Part shown: positions 38,835 through 48,545 of the stretch, one piece after another
Position numbering within the stretch: position 1 is the stretch's first letter
Layout: each line of letters begins with the position of its first letter
From: a bacterium HR28
Lineage (GTDB): Bacteria > Chloroflexota > Chloroflexia > Thermomicrobiales > Thermomicrobiaceae
DNA: 64,000 nt
Assembly: GCA_002898255.1 (NCBI GenBank)
Contig: BEIE01000003.1
Coordinates: 186,001 to 250,000 of the forward strand
Reading direction: 5' to 3'
The notes under the pieces: generated by a model
Seen by the model: the letters and a program-made list of their open reading frames with translations, nothing else
Database searches by the model: none
Told to the model about the DNA's origin: nothing
Program-made: the position numbers and the translations under genes

Positions 38835-39703
38835 ACGAGCGTGCGGCGAAAGTCCAGGGAGCGGGAGTGCTGCCGATCCGCGGCAGCCTCTCGCTCGTTT
38901 TACCGGCGTACAACGAAGCCGAGAACCTCGAAGCAGTGGTGCGACGGTCGCTAGAGGTACTGCCTTCCCTCGTCGAAGCGTTCGAGATCGTAATCGTCGA
39001 CGATGGGAGCCGCGACGGAACTGGTGAGATTGCCGAGCGGTTGGCGCGGGACGATCCTCGGGTGCGTGTTGTCCATCACCCGGTGAACCGCGGATACGGT
39101 GCAGCACTGCGCTCGGGTTTCGCGGCAGCCCAGGGTGACTTGATCATGTTCATGGATGCGGATCAGCAGTTTGATCCGGCCGACCTTGCGCACCTTGCTC
39201 CGTTCGTCCCCCATGCGGACATTGTGGCCGGCTATCGTGTGCGGCGGCGCGATCCGTGGCAGCGGCTCGTCTATGCGGCGATCTTCAATGTCGCGATGCG
39301 GTTGCTCTTCGGTATCGCAGTGCGCGACATTGACTGCGCCTTCAAGGTTCTTCGGGGTGACCTCGTGCGCGCGATCGATCTGCGGATGAACGGCGCGCTT
39401 GTCAATACGGAGCTCCTGGCCAAGGCACAGCGAGCCGGTGCGACAATCGTCGAGGTCGGTGTACGGCACTATCCACGACTGAGCGGCGAGCCTTCTGGCG
39501 GCAGTCTCCGCGTGATCTTGCGCGCCATGCGCGAAGTGGCGCAGCTCTGGTGGCAGCTGCTCTGGTACCAGCCGCCGCGCGGTGTTGGGCGTGGACGGCC
39601 GCAACCACGCTCGAGCCAAGTGATGCGCGCGGTAGTGCTGGTCACGCTGGTTTTGTCAGCATCCTGGTGGCTAGTGCGGCGATTCTTCCAGGGCAACCGC
39701 TAG
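38831..39703 (+). CDS. Family 2 glycosyltransferase
   Basis: SLVLPAYNEAENLEAVVRRSL, IVIVDDGSRDGTGEIAERL, MDADQQFDP. Confidence 0.92.
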   Translation: MNERAAKVQGAGVLPIRGSLSLVLPAYNEAENLEAVVRRSLEVLPSLVEAFEIVIVDDGSRDGTGEIAERLARDDPRVRVVHHPVNRGYGAALRSGFAAAQGDLIMFMDADQQFDPADLAHLAPFVPHADIVAGYRVRRRDPWQRLVYAAIFNVAMRLLFGIAVRDIDCAFKVLRGDLVRAIDLRMNGALVNTELLAKAQRAGATIVEVGVRHYPRLSGEPSGGSLRVILRAMREVAQLWWQLLWYQPPRGVGRGRPQPRSSQVMRAVVLVTLVLSASWWLVRRFFQGNR

Positions 39704-40011
39704 GCGCGCTGCATGCGAAATTGCTCAAGCCGCGCGAGCAGTTCCGCGCTGGTGAGTCCGGTAATGCGGAGACGTTTGCGGCGCTGATGCTCACCAGCAA
39801 CGATCACAATGCGTCGGATCGGAATATCCAGGGCATCGGCAAGCGTCCGCACGAGTGCCGCGTTTGCCTCGCCTTCGATTGGTGGAGCTGTCACACGGAC
39901 AAGGAGCGTGTCGTCACGTATCCCGGCGATTTCCGAGCGGCTCGCACGAGGCCGAACGGTAACCCAGAACTCGATACTGCCATCCGGACGGTCAACGGGC
40001 GTGAAGGTCAC
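39700..40011 (-). CDS. DUF167 family (YggU-like) protein
   Basis: VTVRPRASRSEIAGIRDDTLLVRVTAPPIEGEANAALVRTLADALDI. Confidence 0.88.
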   Translation of the reverse strand: MTFTPVDRPDGSIEFWVTVRPRASRSEIAGIRDDTLLVRVTAPPIEGEANAALVRTLADALDIPIRRIVIVAGEHQRRKRLRITGLTSAELLARLEQFRMQRA

Positions 40012-40856
40012 AGCGTGCGATCCCTCTCTCCTGTATGAAGCAGAAGTGGCTCGGGCAACGTGCGATTGAAGCTTCCCGAACGATAACCCTCGAGATCCAG
40101 GGTGATGAACTCATATCCCAGGGCACGCAAACGGGTGACAATCTCCTGCCGGAGTTCGATTGCCCGCGGCAGATCTTCTGGCTGGAGCTCGAGACGAGCG
40201 ATTTGTTCATGATGACGGACCCGGAAAGCGCGGAAGCCGAGCTCCCGTAATGCGCGCTCCGCTGCGGCAACCTGCCGCAGCTTCTCGACAGTGATCTGGG
40301 TACCGTACGGAAAGCGAGAGGAGAGGCAGGCATAGGCCGGCTTGTCCCATGTCCGAAGCCCGAAGATCCGGCTCAGTTCCCGGATTTCCTGTTTGGTGAG
40401 GCCGACCTCGGCGAGCGGGTGAAGCACCCCGAGTTGCTGCGCAGCACGCAAGCCTGGTCGATAGTCGCGGAGATCGTCGGCGTTCGTACCGTCGACGATC
40501 GCGGCGTATCCCTCGGCGCGGGCGAGTTCTCGCAACTTGCCGTAAAGCTCATTCTTGCAGAAGAAGCAGCGCTGGTGGGAATTCATTGTGTATCGAGGAT
40601 CGGTCAGTTCTTCGGTCCGTACCATGACGTGTCGGACGCCGAGTTCCCTTGCAAGCTGGCGAGCTTCTTCAATCTCTTCTTCGGGATACGTTTCCGAGAG
40701 TCCAGTCGCTGCGATCACGTGGTCACCAAGGGCTTGTCGTGCGGCATACAGGAGGAAAGTAGAATCGACACCTGCGCTGAATGCGACCACGACTGAACCA
40801 AGACTGCGAAGTCGCTCCAGCAATCGGTCATACTTGGCGCGGAGTTCGTTGTGCAT
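40008..40856 (-). CDS. larE: ATP-dependent sacrificial sulfur transferase LarE-like
   Basis: PP-loop VVVAFSAGVDSTFLLYAARQALG, CFFCKNELYGKL, KPAYACLSSRFPYG. Confidence 0.88.
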   Translation of the reverse strand: MHNELRAKYDRLLERLRSLGSVVVAFSAGVDSTFLLYAARQALGDHVIAATGLSETYPEEEIEEARQLARELGVRHVMVRTEELTDPRYTMNSHQRCFFCKNELYGKLRELARAEGYAAIVDGTNADDLRDYRPGLRAAQQLGVLHPLAEVGLTKQEIRELSRIFGLRTWDKPAYACLSSRFPYGTQITVEKLRQVAAAERALRELGFRAFRVRHHEQIARLELQPEDLPRAIELRQEIVTRLRALGYEFITLDLEGYRSGSFNRTLPEPLLLHTGERDRTL

Positions 40857-40908
40857 CGTCTGCTCCGATCGCAGTCGTCTTCGACACCGTTCGGCAAGGG
40901 TAGCACAG

Positions 40909-41955
40909 ATGACCGGCAGACAGGTGAACTCAGGGTCAGTCGCCACGGTGGCGATGCAGGGTTCAGCACTCTGGCGGCGCTTGCTCGTAGGGTTGGGGCT
41001 CGGCATCGTTGTCGTAGCGGCGCTTGCCGTCGTGGCTGATGTGCGTATGGTCTTGCCGACACTGGCTGGATTCTCCTGGGAAATTCTCCCCGTCGTCTTG
41101 TTATTAACAGCCGGGAATTATGCATGCCGTTTCCTCAAGTGGCAGTTATATCTGCGCTGGGTTGAGGTGACAGACTTTCCGTGGCGTTGGAGCCTTGCGG
41201 TTTTTCTCTCCGGGTTCGCAATGTCGATTACGCCGGGGAAAGTTGGTGAGTGGCTCAAGGCATATCTTGTGTCACGCCTCGGCGGTGGAGCCATGGCACC
41301 GCTTGTTCCGGTCGTTGCTGCGGAACGGCTCACCGATGGGATTGCAATGCTGGTGCTCGGACTGGCAAGCGCCGCGGTTGGATCAGGGTGGGGATGGGAA
41401 CCGCTTGGTATCCTCGCGGTGATCGTTCTCCTCGGTCTTTGGCTCCTGCAAGAGGAGCGCGTGGTGCGACCGCTGCTTCGGTTCGCAGGGCGGGCACCGG
41501 TGATCCGAAAGAGGGCTGATGCTGTAGAGGCAGTCTACGACGCGGCGCGTGCGATTGTCTCCTGGCGGAGGCTCGTCCTGGTCAGCGGGCTGAGTGTGTT
41601 CTCATGGTCTCTGGAGTGTATTGGCCTCTTTCTGATCCTAGTCGGATTGGGACTACGACCAGAGCCGGAACTCCTCGCCATCGCGACCTTCGTGCTATCG
41701 ACAGCGTCAATTGCGGGTGCTCTATCGCTGCTGCCAGGGGGGCTGGGAGCGGCCGAAGCGGGGATTACAGGGCTACTGATCTTCTTGCGCCCGGATGTTT
41801 CCACAGCTGTGGCTGCAACGGCAACAGTGCTCATCCGAATAGGAACGCTCTGGTTCGGGGTGTTTCTCGGAGCTCTCGCGCTCCTTTGGATACAGCAGCG
41901 GGTACTGCGCTCAACCGAGCAAAGTTGTGCTGAGCGGGAACGAGTGGGTACGTGA
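40909..41955 (+). CDS. Flippase-like / lysylphosphatidylglycerol synthase TM-region family membrane protein
   Basis: Multiple TM segments; SITPGKVGEWLKAYLVSR, LPGGLGAAEAGITGLL. Confidence 0.85.
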   Translation: MTGRQVNSGSVATVAMQGSALWRRLLVGLGLGIVVVAALAVVADVRMVLPTLAGFSWEILPVVLLLTAGNYACRFLKWQLYLRWVEVTDFPWRWSLAVFLSGFAMSITPGKVGEWLKAYLVSRLGGGAMAPLVPVVAAERLTDGIAMLVLGLASAAVGSGWGWEPLGILAVIVLLGLWLLQEERVVRPLLRFAGRAPVIRKRADAVEAVYDAARAIVSWRRLVLVSGLSVFSWSLECIGLFLILVGLGLRPEPELLAIATFVLSTASIAGALSLLPGGLGAAEAGITGLLIFLRPDVSTAVAATATVLIRIGTLWFGVFLGALALLWIQQRVLRSTEQSCAERERVGT

Positions 41956-41960
41956 CGGCA

Positions 41961-42004
41961 GACAGCTCACGGTCGACCTGAGGAAAGATCGACCGTGAGC
42001 TGTC
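41961..42004. terminator. Bidirectional terminator between flippase gene and pnp
   Basis: gacagctcacggtcga-12 nt-tcgaccgtgagctgtc, 16-bp perfect stem at a convergent junction. Confidence 0.75.
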
Positions 42005-42016
42005 GTACCTGCTTGT

Positions 42017-44383
42017 TCAATTCAGTTCGTCCTCGTCGAGGATCTGCTTGAGCCGATCACCGATCCGATATTGGCCTGGTGGCGTGCTCGAGCGTTGGGC
42101 CTGAGGCCGTTGCGGTCGACTCGGGCCCCGCTGCTCCGGTTTGCGCGGAGGTGGAGTGGGCCGGCGCTCGGGCTGCTGCACTGGTGCGCTGGGACGCTGT
42201 GGCGGGCGCTGGTTGCCGCGACTGTCAGTGGGTGGTGCGGCTGCAGCGCGCTCCGCGGCCTCCTTTTCGAGGAGCGCTTTCCGGGAAAGGTTGATTTTGC
42301 CATCCGGCCGGACACCGATAACCATCACGTTGATCTCTTGGCCAACTTTCAGCACGTCCTCAACAGAGCGGATACGACCAGGCGCAATCTCCGAGATATG
42401 GAGGAAACCGTCTTTGCCCGGCAGGATCTCGACGAAGGCGCCGGAGGGGATAATGGTAACCACGCGTCCATAGAAGATCTCTCCGACCTCCGGAACCCGC
42501 GTGAGGCGCTCGATTTCTCGCACTGCTCGCCGCGCGCTGTCTTCGTTCATCGCGGTTATAAAGACCGTTCCGTCTTCTTCGATCGAGATCTTGCTGCCGG
42601 TCTGTTCCTGGATTGCACGGATGACGCGACCGCCCGGGCCGATGACCTCGCCGATCTGCTCTGGCTTGATCTTGATGCGAAGGACACGCGGAGCATACGG
42701 CGACATCTCGGGGCGCGGAGCATCGATGACCTCACACATCTTGTCGAGGATGAAGAGTCGTCCTCGGCGTGCCTGTTCCAGGGCATCACGCATGATCTGG
42801 GGGGTAATACCCATCACCTTGATGTCCATTTGGATGGCGGTGATCCCATCGCGTGTTCCAGCGACTTTGAAGTCCATGTCCCCGAGGGCGTCCTCGATGC
42901 CCTGGATATCCGTGAGGATGGTGTATCGTCCCGTCTCTGGGTCGGTCACCAGGCCCATAGCGACACCAGCGACCGGTTTGCGAATTGGCACGCCGGCATC
43001 CATAAGGGCCAAGCTCGAACCGCAGACGCTTGCCATCGACGTTGAGCCGTTTGAGCTGAGTACCTCAGATACGAGGCGCATTGTGTAGGGGAAGTCTTCC
43101 TCGCTCGGCAAGACAGCAAGCAACGCTCGCTCAGCAAGGGCACCGTGGCCGATGTCACGTCGGCTTGGCCCGCGCAGCCGGCGGATCTCACCAGTGCTGA
43201 AAGGCGGGAAGTTGTAGTGGTGCATGTATCGCTTCGTCTCTTCGATACCCAGGGTGTCGAGGAACTGTTCTTCTTCTTTCGTGCCGAGCGTACAGACGGA
43301 AAGCACTTGTGTCTGTCCGCGCGTGAAAATGGCTGAGCCGTGCGGTCGAGGCAAAACCCCCACCTGGATCCAGATTTCGCGGATCTCGTCCGGTCGGCGA
43401 CCGTCTGGACGTTCGCCACGTTCCAGGATCGTGCGGCGAACGAGCTCCTTCACCAACGCATCGAAGAGTTCGCCAACTTCCTTCGCCGTTGGCTGTGCGG
43501 GAGCGGTGATACCCTGGAGCTGAACTTCTGCTGGAGCGAAGTGGGCGATCACCTCTTCGCGCAAGGCTGCTGTCGCTTGCAAGCGGAGTGTCTTATCAGG
43601 GTTAAATACCGCTTCGCGCAACCGGTCGCCGAGGTATTCCGCGATCTGCCGCTTGAGTTCCACGTTCTCCTGTGGAGGCACGAACTCGCGCTTTGGCTTT
43701 CCGGCAATCGCTTGGAGTTCGAGTTGCATTGCGACGATGCGCTTGATCTCTTCATGGGCAAGGACGACCGCTTCGATAAACCGATCCTCAGAGATCTCGT
43801 CTGCCTGACCCTCCACCATAAGGATCGCGTCGGCGGTTCCAGCCACGACGATGTCCATAGTGCTTTCGAGCAGCTGGTGACTTGTTGGGTTGATGACGAG
43901 TTCACCGTTCAGCTCGCCGACGCGTACTGCGCCGACGGGGCCGTACCATGGAATATCAGAGAGTGTCAGCGCAGCTGATGCACCGATGATCGAAAGGACA
44001 TCTGGCTCGTTCTCTTGATCTGCGGAGAGAACCGTCGAAATGACCTGGACTTCATTACGGTAGCCCTTGGGGAAGAGAGGCCGGATTGGCCGGTCAGTCA
44101 GCCGGGCAGCGAGGATTGCAGATTCCGATGGCCGTCCCTCACGGCGGAAGAAGCCTCCGGGGATCTTCCCGGCTGCGTACATCTTTTCCTCGTACTCGAC
44201 AGTGAGCGGAAAGAAATCAATCCCCTCGACTGGCTGCTTGGCGCCGACGACGGTCGTCAGTACGACCGTTTCGCCGTAGCGAACGAGCACCGCACCATCG
44301 GCCTGTTCTGCAACACGACCGGTTTCTATGGTGAGGATGCGTCCTGCGATCTCGATGGAGCGCTCGTGGATGATCGGTGGCAT
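42017..44383 (-). CDS. pnp: Polyribonucleotide nucleotidyltransferase
   Basis: RNase PH repeats, KH (KPEQIGEVIGPGGRVIRAIQEQTGSKISIEEDGTV) and S1 (YGRVVTIIPSGAFVEILPGKDGFLHISEI) domains. Confidence 0.98.
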   Translation of the reverse strand: MPPIIHERSIEIAGRILTIETGRVAEQADGAVLVRYGETVVLTTVVGAKQPVEGIDFFPLTVEYEEKMYAAGKIPGGFFRREGRPSESAILAARLTDRPIRPLFPKGYRNEVQVISTVLSADQENEPDVLSIIGASAALTLSDIPWYGPVGAVRVGELNGELVINPTSHQLLESTMDIVVAGTADAILMVEGQADEISEDRFIEAVVLAHEEIKRIVAMQLELQAIAGKPKREFVPPQENVELKRQIAEYLGDRLREAVFNPDKTLRLQATAALREEVIAHFAPAEVQLQGITAPAQPTAKEVGELFDALVKELVRRTILERGERPDGRRPDEIREIWIQVGVLPRPHGSAIFTRGQTQVLSVCTLGTKEEEQFLDTLGIEETKRYMHHYNFPPFSTGEIRRLRGPSRRDIGHGALAERALLAVLPSEEDFPYTMRLVSEVLSSNGSTSMASVCGSSLALMDAGVPIRKPVAGVAMGLVTDPETGRYTILTDIQGIEDALGDMDFKVAGTRDGITAIQMDIKVMGITPQIMRDALEQARRGRLFILDKMCEVIDAPRPEMSPYAPRVLRIKIKPEQIGEVIGPGGRVIRAIQEQTGSKISIEEDGTVFITAMNEDSARRAVREIERLTRVPEVGEIFYGRVVTIIPSGAFVEILPGKDGFLHISEIAPGRIRSVEDVLKVGQEINVMVIGVRPDGKINLSRKALLEKEAAERAAAAPPTDSRGNQRPPQRPSAPVQQPERRPTPPPRKPEQRGPSRPQRPQAQRSSTPPGQYRIGDRLKQILDEDELN

Positions 44384-44448
44384 GGCTCCGTCACTCCTCC
44401 ATTTCTTGAGTTTGCTCGCTCATTCAGTGGCACAACCCGTACAGTGAA

Positions 44449-44478
44449 ACGGCCCAGGGTACTCGTTCCCTGGGCCGT
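44449..44478 (-). terminator. Hairpin between rpsO and pnp
   Basis: acggcccaggg-tactcgtt-ccctgggccgt, 11-bp stem. Confidence 0.6.
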
Positions 44479-44568
44479 GCGCTCGGCGCGCGAAAGGGCT
44501 GATGCTGGGTACGCTGAACTACCCGGCGAGCAATGACAACGCCGGGACGATTGTGATCGACACCGCGG

Positions 44569-44838
44569 TTATCCGCGGAGCCCGAGTCGTTGGATGAGTG
44601 CTTGGTACCGTTGGGCATCGGTCCGCTTCAGATAACGCAGCAGCCTTCGCCGCTGCCCGACAAGCTTCATCAGACCACGGCGCGAATGGTAGTCGTGCTT
44701 ATGCTCGCGCAGGTGCTCTGTGAGAATGTTGATGCGTTCCGTCAGAAGGGCCACCTGGACCTCTGTAGATCCGGTGTCCTGTTCGTGCTGGCGGAACTGC
44801 TCGATGATCGCGGCTTTCTGCGCCTTATACAACGCCAT
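44569..44838 (-). CDS. rpsO: 30S ribosomal protein S15
   Basis: [54 protein letters not shown]. Confidence 0.98.
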   Translation of the reverse strand: MALYKAQKAAIIEQFRQHEQDTGSTEVQVALLTERINILTEHLREHKHDYHSRRGLMKLVGQRRRLLRYLKRTDAQRYQALIQRLGLRG

Positions 44839-44930
44839 CGCTTCGCGAATCCCCCGATCGCTGTGCGCTCCCTGCGCCACACATCCACAACACCAGCAGT
44901 ATAGCAGAGAGAACGTACCGGTGCCGCAAA

Positions 44931-44964
44931 AAGAGCGCTCCGGGAAAATCCCCGGAGCGCTCTT
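44931..44964 (-). terminator. Terminator after ilvC
   Basis: aagagcgctccggg-aaaatc-cccggagcgctctt, 14-bp perfect stem. Confidence 0.75.
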
Positions 44965-44978
44965 GAACCCCTCCTGCG

Positions 44979-45986
44979 TCAGGATGGGATCTGGCGTTGC
45001 TTGAGCCAGGGCATCATGGCGCGGAGACGCTCGCCGACCTCCTCAATCGGATGCTGGAGGTGTTCCTGGCGGAGTCGGTAGAAGTTCGGCCGGCCGGCCT
45101 CATTTTCCGCGATCCACTGTTGTGCGAAACGACCTGTCTGGATGTCCTGAAGGATCTGGTGCATGGTTTCCCGGACGTGGTCGTCGATAATCTTCGGACC
45201 ACTCACGTAGTCGCCGTACTCGGCGGTATCACTCACGGAGTAGCGCATGAACTTGAGACCGCCTTCGTAGATCAGGTCGACGATCAGCTTGAGTTCGTTC
45301 AGCACTTCGAAATAGGCGATCTCAGGCTGATAACCGGCCTCGACCAGCGTCTCGAAACCGGCCTGGATGAGATGGCTCACACCCCCGCAGAGCACGGCTT
45401 GTTCGCCAAAGAGGTCGGTCTCGGTTTCCTCCTTGAATGTTGTCTCAATCACCCCAGCCTTCGTGCAGCCGAGTCCCTTGGCGTAGGCCAACGCGATCTG
45501 TTTGGCTTGGCCACTCGCGTCCTGATGCACCGCCAAGAGTGCCGGGACACCGATCCCCTGGACGTAGAGATCACGCAAGATGTGCCCTGGACTCTTGGGC
45601 GCTACCATGGCTACGTCGATATCAGCCGGGGGCACGATGCGCCCATAGTGGATGTTGAAGCCGTGGGCGAACATGAGGAGCTTACCTGGCCGGAGCTCAG
45701 GAGCTACGCTCTCCTCGTACACGCCTTTCTGGACGTGGTCAGGCATGAGCATGGAGATGATGTCCGCGCGGGCTGCTGCTTCACGCGGTGTCAAGACTTC
45801 AAAGCCGTCGGCTTGGGCTCGTTCCCGGCTGCGGCTGCCCTCGTGTAGACCCACAACGACCTGCACACCGCTATCACGAAGGTTCTGGGCATGGGCATGC
45901 CCCTGGCTCCCGTAGCCGAGAATCGCCACCGTTTTGCCGGCCAGGAACTGCAGATCGGCATCTTTATCGTAATAGATCGTCGCCAT
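44979..45986 (-). CDS. ilvC: Ketol-acid reductoisomerase
   Basis: [36 protein letters not shown]. Confidence 0.98.
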   Translation of the reverse strand: MATIYYDKDADLQFLAGKTVAILGYGSQGHAHAQNLRDSGVQVVVGLHEGSRSRERAQADGFEVLTPREAAARADIISMLMPDHVQKGVYEESVAPELRPGKLLMFAHGFNIHYGRIVPPADIDVAMVAPKSPGHILRDLYVQGIGVPALLAVHQDASGQAKQIALAYAKGLGCTKAGVIETTFKEETETDLFGEQAVLCGGVSHLIQAGFETLVEAGYQPEIAYFEVLNELKLIVDLIYEGGLKFMRYSVSDTAEYGDYVSGPKIIDDHVRETMHQILQDIQTGRFAQQWIAENEAGRPNFYRLRQEHLQHPIEEVGERLRAMMPWLKQRQIPS

Positions 45987-46031
45987 CGGTTGTCATACCC
46001 TCCGTTCGAATCAGTTCTCCGTACACGCGTT

Positions 46032-46559
46032 TCATGCTACAACGGGCTGCGGAACCGTCGCAACTACTCGCGTACCGCGTGCCATCGCAATGACGCCGGA
46101 GCGTGCCAGTTCCTTGATTCCGTAGGAGCGGACCATCGTGATCAAGGAATCGATCTTGTCTGGCGGCCCCGTCACCTCGATGATGAGCGAATCTGGGGTT
46201 GCATCGACGATGCGTGCCTGATAGACATCGGTGACCAACCGCATGATGTCACTACGATTCCGATCAGTTGCGGTCACCTTGATGAGCGCAAGCTCCCGCT
46301 GGATGAGGTTCTCGTCAGTCACATCCGTGATCTTGATGACCTCAAGAATTTTGTACAACTGCTTGACAAGTTGTTCGATCTTCCGATCGTCACCCTGCGC
46401 GACGAGTGTGATGCGCGAGAGCCCGGGTGTTTCCGAATGACCAACCGCGATCGAATCGATGTTAAAACCGCGCTGGCGGAAGAGACTGACGATCCGATTC
46501 ATCACTCCTGGCTTGTCTTCGACCAGCACGACGAGTGTATGACTTCGCACGCTCACCAT
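46032..46559 (-). CDS. ilvN: Acetolactate synthase small subunit
   Basis: ACT domain LVVLVEDKPGVMNRIVSLFRQRGFNIDSIAVGHSETPGLSRITLV. Confidence 0.97.
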   Translation of the reverse strand: MVSVRSHTLVVLVEDKPGVMNRIVSLFRQRGFNIDSIAVGHSETPGLSRITLVAQGDDRKIEQLVKQLYKILEVIKITDVTDENLIQRELALIKVTATDRNRSDIMRLVTDVYQARIVDATPDSLIIEVTGPPDKIDSLITMVRSYGIKELARSGVIAMARGTRVVATVPQPVVA

Positions 46560-48289
46560 TCCCCCTCAACCTGGTACTCGTCAATCATGTCCCGGAACGT
46601 TCCACCGGACGGGATCATCGGGAACACGTTCTCTTCCTGATTCACAACGAACTCGATGAGTGCGGGTCCGCGGAAAGAACGGGCCCACAGGATGGCCTCG
46701 TCGACCTCGCCCGGACGTGTGACCCGCCGTGCTGCCATCCGGTAGGCCTGACCCAGCAGGACATAGTCCGGGCTCGAGATCGGCGTCTCCGAATAGTTTC
46801 GGTTGTGGAAGAGCTGCTGCCACTGCCGGACCATGCCGAGGTAGCCATTGTTGATGATCGCCACTTTGACGTTGAGTTGTTCGTCGACGATCGTCGCGAA
46901 CTCGTTCAAGGTCATTTGCACACCACCGTCGCCGACGACCGCCCACACCTCGGCCTCGGGGCGCCCGATCGCAGCTCCCATCGCGGAGGGGACGCCGAAG
47001 CCCATGGCACCCAGGCCGCCGGAACTGATCCACTGCTTCGGGATGTCGCACTTGTACAGCTGGGCCGTCCACATTTGATGCTGGCCCACATCGGTCGTGA
47101 CGATCGCTTTCCCCTCCGTGAGCGCGTGGAGCCGCGCGATGACGTACTGCGGCTGGAGGATGCCATTCGGTCCGGATGGCTCGGTGCGGATTGGCCGGTA
47201 CCAGCTTCGGATCAGGCTCAGCCAGTCGTCATGCTCCAGCGGTTCAAGTTCTTCGAGCAGGAGGCGCAGCGCTTCGCGTGCATCGCCGACAACCGGCACT
47301 TCTGTCTTGAGCACCTTGCCGATCTCTGCCGGATCGATGTCGATGTGGATGATCTTCGCATTGGGCGCGAACTCGCTCGGTCGGCCTGTCACTCGATCGT
47401 CGAAGCGCATCCCGATCCCAATGATCAGGTCTGCCTCGTGGATGGCGCGATTTGCGTGGGCATGCCCATGCATTCCGACCATTCCGAGGCACAGCGGGTG
47501 AGAAGCTGGAAAGCCACTAATGCCCAGGAGCGTCAGGCCGACCGGAATTTGCGTGCGTTCGGCAAAGCGCACGAGCTCCTCTGTCGCTCCGCTTATGAGG
47601 ATGCCGTGACCAGCCAAGATGAGGGGACGCTTGGCTTGGCGAATAAGTTCGGCCGCGCGTCGGATTTGCCGTCGGTGCGGCACGATAGTGGGGCGATAGC
47701 CAGGGAGATGAAGTTCCTGGCGTGGGGCAAGGTAACCCTTAGCGAGCTGGACGTCTTTGGGGATGTCGATGAGTACAGGTCCCGGGCGACCAGAGCGAGC
47801 AAGGTAGAAAGCCTTCTGAATTGCAGGGCCGATCTCCTCCACGCTGCGGATCACCATGTTGTATTTGGTGATCGGCAATGTGATACCGGTGATGTCAGTT
47901 TCCTGGAAGGCGTCCATTCCAATCACGCTTTGCGGGACCTGGCCGGTAATGGCGACGATGGGGATCGAGTCCATCATGGCATTGGCGATCCCCGTGACCA
48001 GATTGGTCGCCCCAGGGCCAGAGGTGGCCATGCAAACTCCCACCTTACCGGTCGCACGCGCATAACCGTCCGCGGCGAACGCAGCGGACTGCTCGTGTCG
48101 AACCAGGACGTGGTGGATCGGATAGTGCGGTAACGCGTCATACACTGGGAGAATTGCACCGCCGGGATAGCCAAAAATGACCTCCACCCCTTCACGCACC
48201 AGGGCCTGTAAAACGAGGTGCGCTCCCAGCTGTGGTTCGCGCTGCGGTTCCTCACTGACTTGCTGTCGCTCACGTGTCTCAATTGCCAT
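46553..48289 (-). CDS. ilvB: Acetolactate synthase large subunit
   Basis: GYPGGAILPVYDAL, HEQSAAFAADGYARATGKVGVCMATSGPGATNLVTGIA, TPP site VGDGGVQMTLNE. Confidence 0.98.
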   Translation of the reverse strand: MAIETRERQQVSEEPQREPQLGAHLVLQALVREGVEVIFGYPGGAILPVYDALPHYPIHHVLVRHEQSAAFAADGYARATGKVGVCMATSGPGATNLVTGIANAMMDSIPIVAITGQVPQSVIGMDAFQETDITGITLPITKYNMVIRSVEEIGPAIQKAFYLARSGRPGPVLIDIPKDVQLAKGYLAPRQELHLPGYRPTIVPHRRQIRRAAELIRQAKRPLILAGHGILISGATEELVRFAERTQIPVGLTLLGISGFPASHPLCLGMVGMHGHAHANRAIHEADLIIGIGMRFDDRVTGRPSEFAPNAKIIHIDIDPAEIGKVLKTEVPVVGDAREALRLLLEELEPLEHDDWLSLIRSWYRPIRTEPSGPNGILQPQYVIARLHALTEGKAIVTTDVGQHQMWTAQLYKCDIPKQWISSGGLGAMGFGVPSAMGAAIGRPEAEVWAVVGDGGVQMTLNEFATIVDEQLNVKVAIINNGYLGMVRQWQQLFHNRNYSETPISSPDYVLLGQAYRMAARRVTRPGEVDEAILWARSFRGPALIEFVVNQEENVFPMIPSGGTFRDMIDEYQVEGEW

Positions 48290-48322
48290 TCCGCCTGACC
48301 TCCCTTCATGACCCCTGGATAT

Positions 48323-48354
48323 ATCGCGAGCCTCCCGCTGGGGAGGCTCGCGAT
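48323..48354 (-). promoter_or_regulatory. ilvB leader hairpin (attenuator-like)
   Basis: atcgcgagcctccc-cagc-gggaggctcgcgat, 14-bp perfect stem between the leader ORF and ilvB. Confidence 0.75.
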
Positions 48355-48392
48355 GCGCTTCGTCTTTGTTCAGTGTCTTGGTCCGCGCTCGC

Positions 48393-48545
48393 TCAGCCTC
48401 CCGCCAGCGGCAGGCCCGTAAGGATGAGAATTACTACTACGAGGCTGAGGAAGCACGTCCAGGCTGAGGTGGCGGGCACACCCTCAGAACCAGCTAGTCG
48501 CTGGTCGCTTTCTCTCAAACCTTGTGGCCGCCGCCTCGTTTCCAT
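48393..48545 (-). CDS. Branched-chain amino acid leader peptide upstream of ilvB (50 aa)
   Basis: Hand translation: METRRRPQGLRESDQRLAGSEGVPATSAWTCFLSLVVVILILTGLPLAGG*; eight consecutive L/V/I codons CTC GTA GTA GTA ATT CTC ATC CTT. Start uncertain (in-frame GTG at 48479). Confidence 0.75.
   Translation of the reverse strand: METRRRPQGLRESDQRLAGSEGVPATSAWTCFLSLVVVILILTGLPLAGG

Noticed and set aside
42071-43045. 324-aa plus-strand ORF
   Set aside because: Antisense to pnp; not protein-like.
46535-48133. 532-aa plus-strand ORF
   Set aside because: Antisense shadow of ilvB; no recognisable domain.
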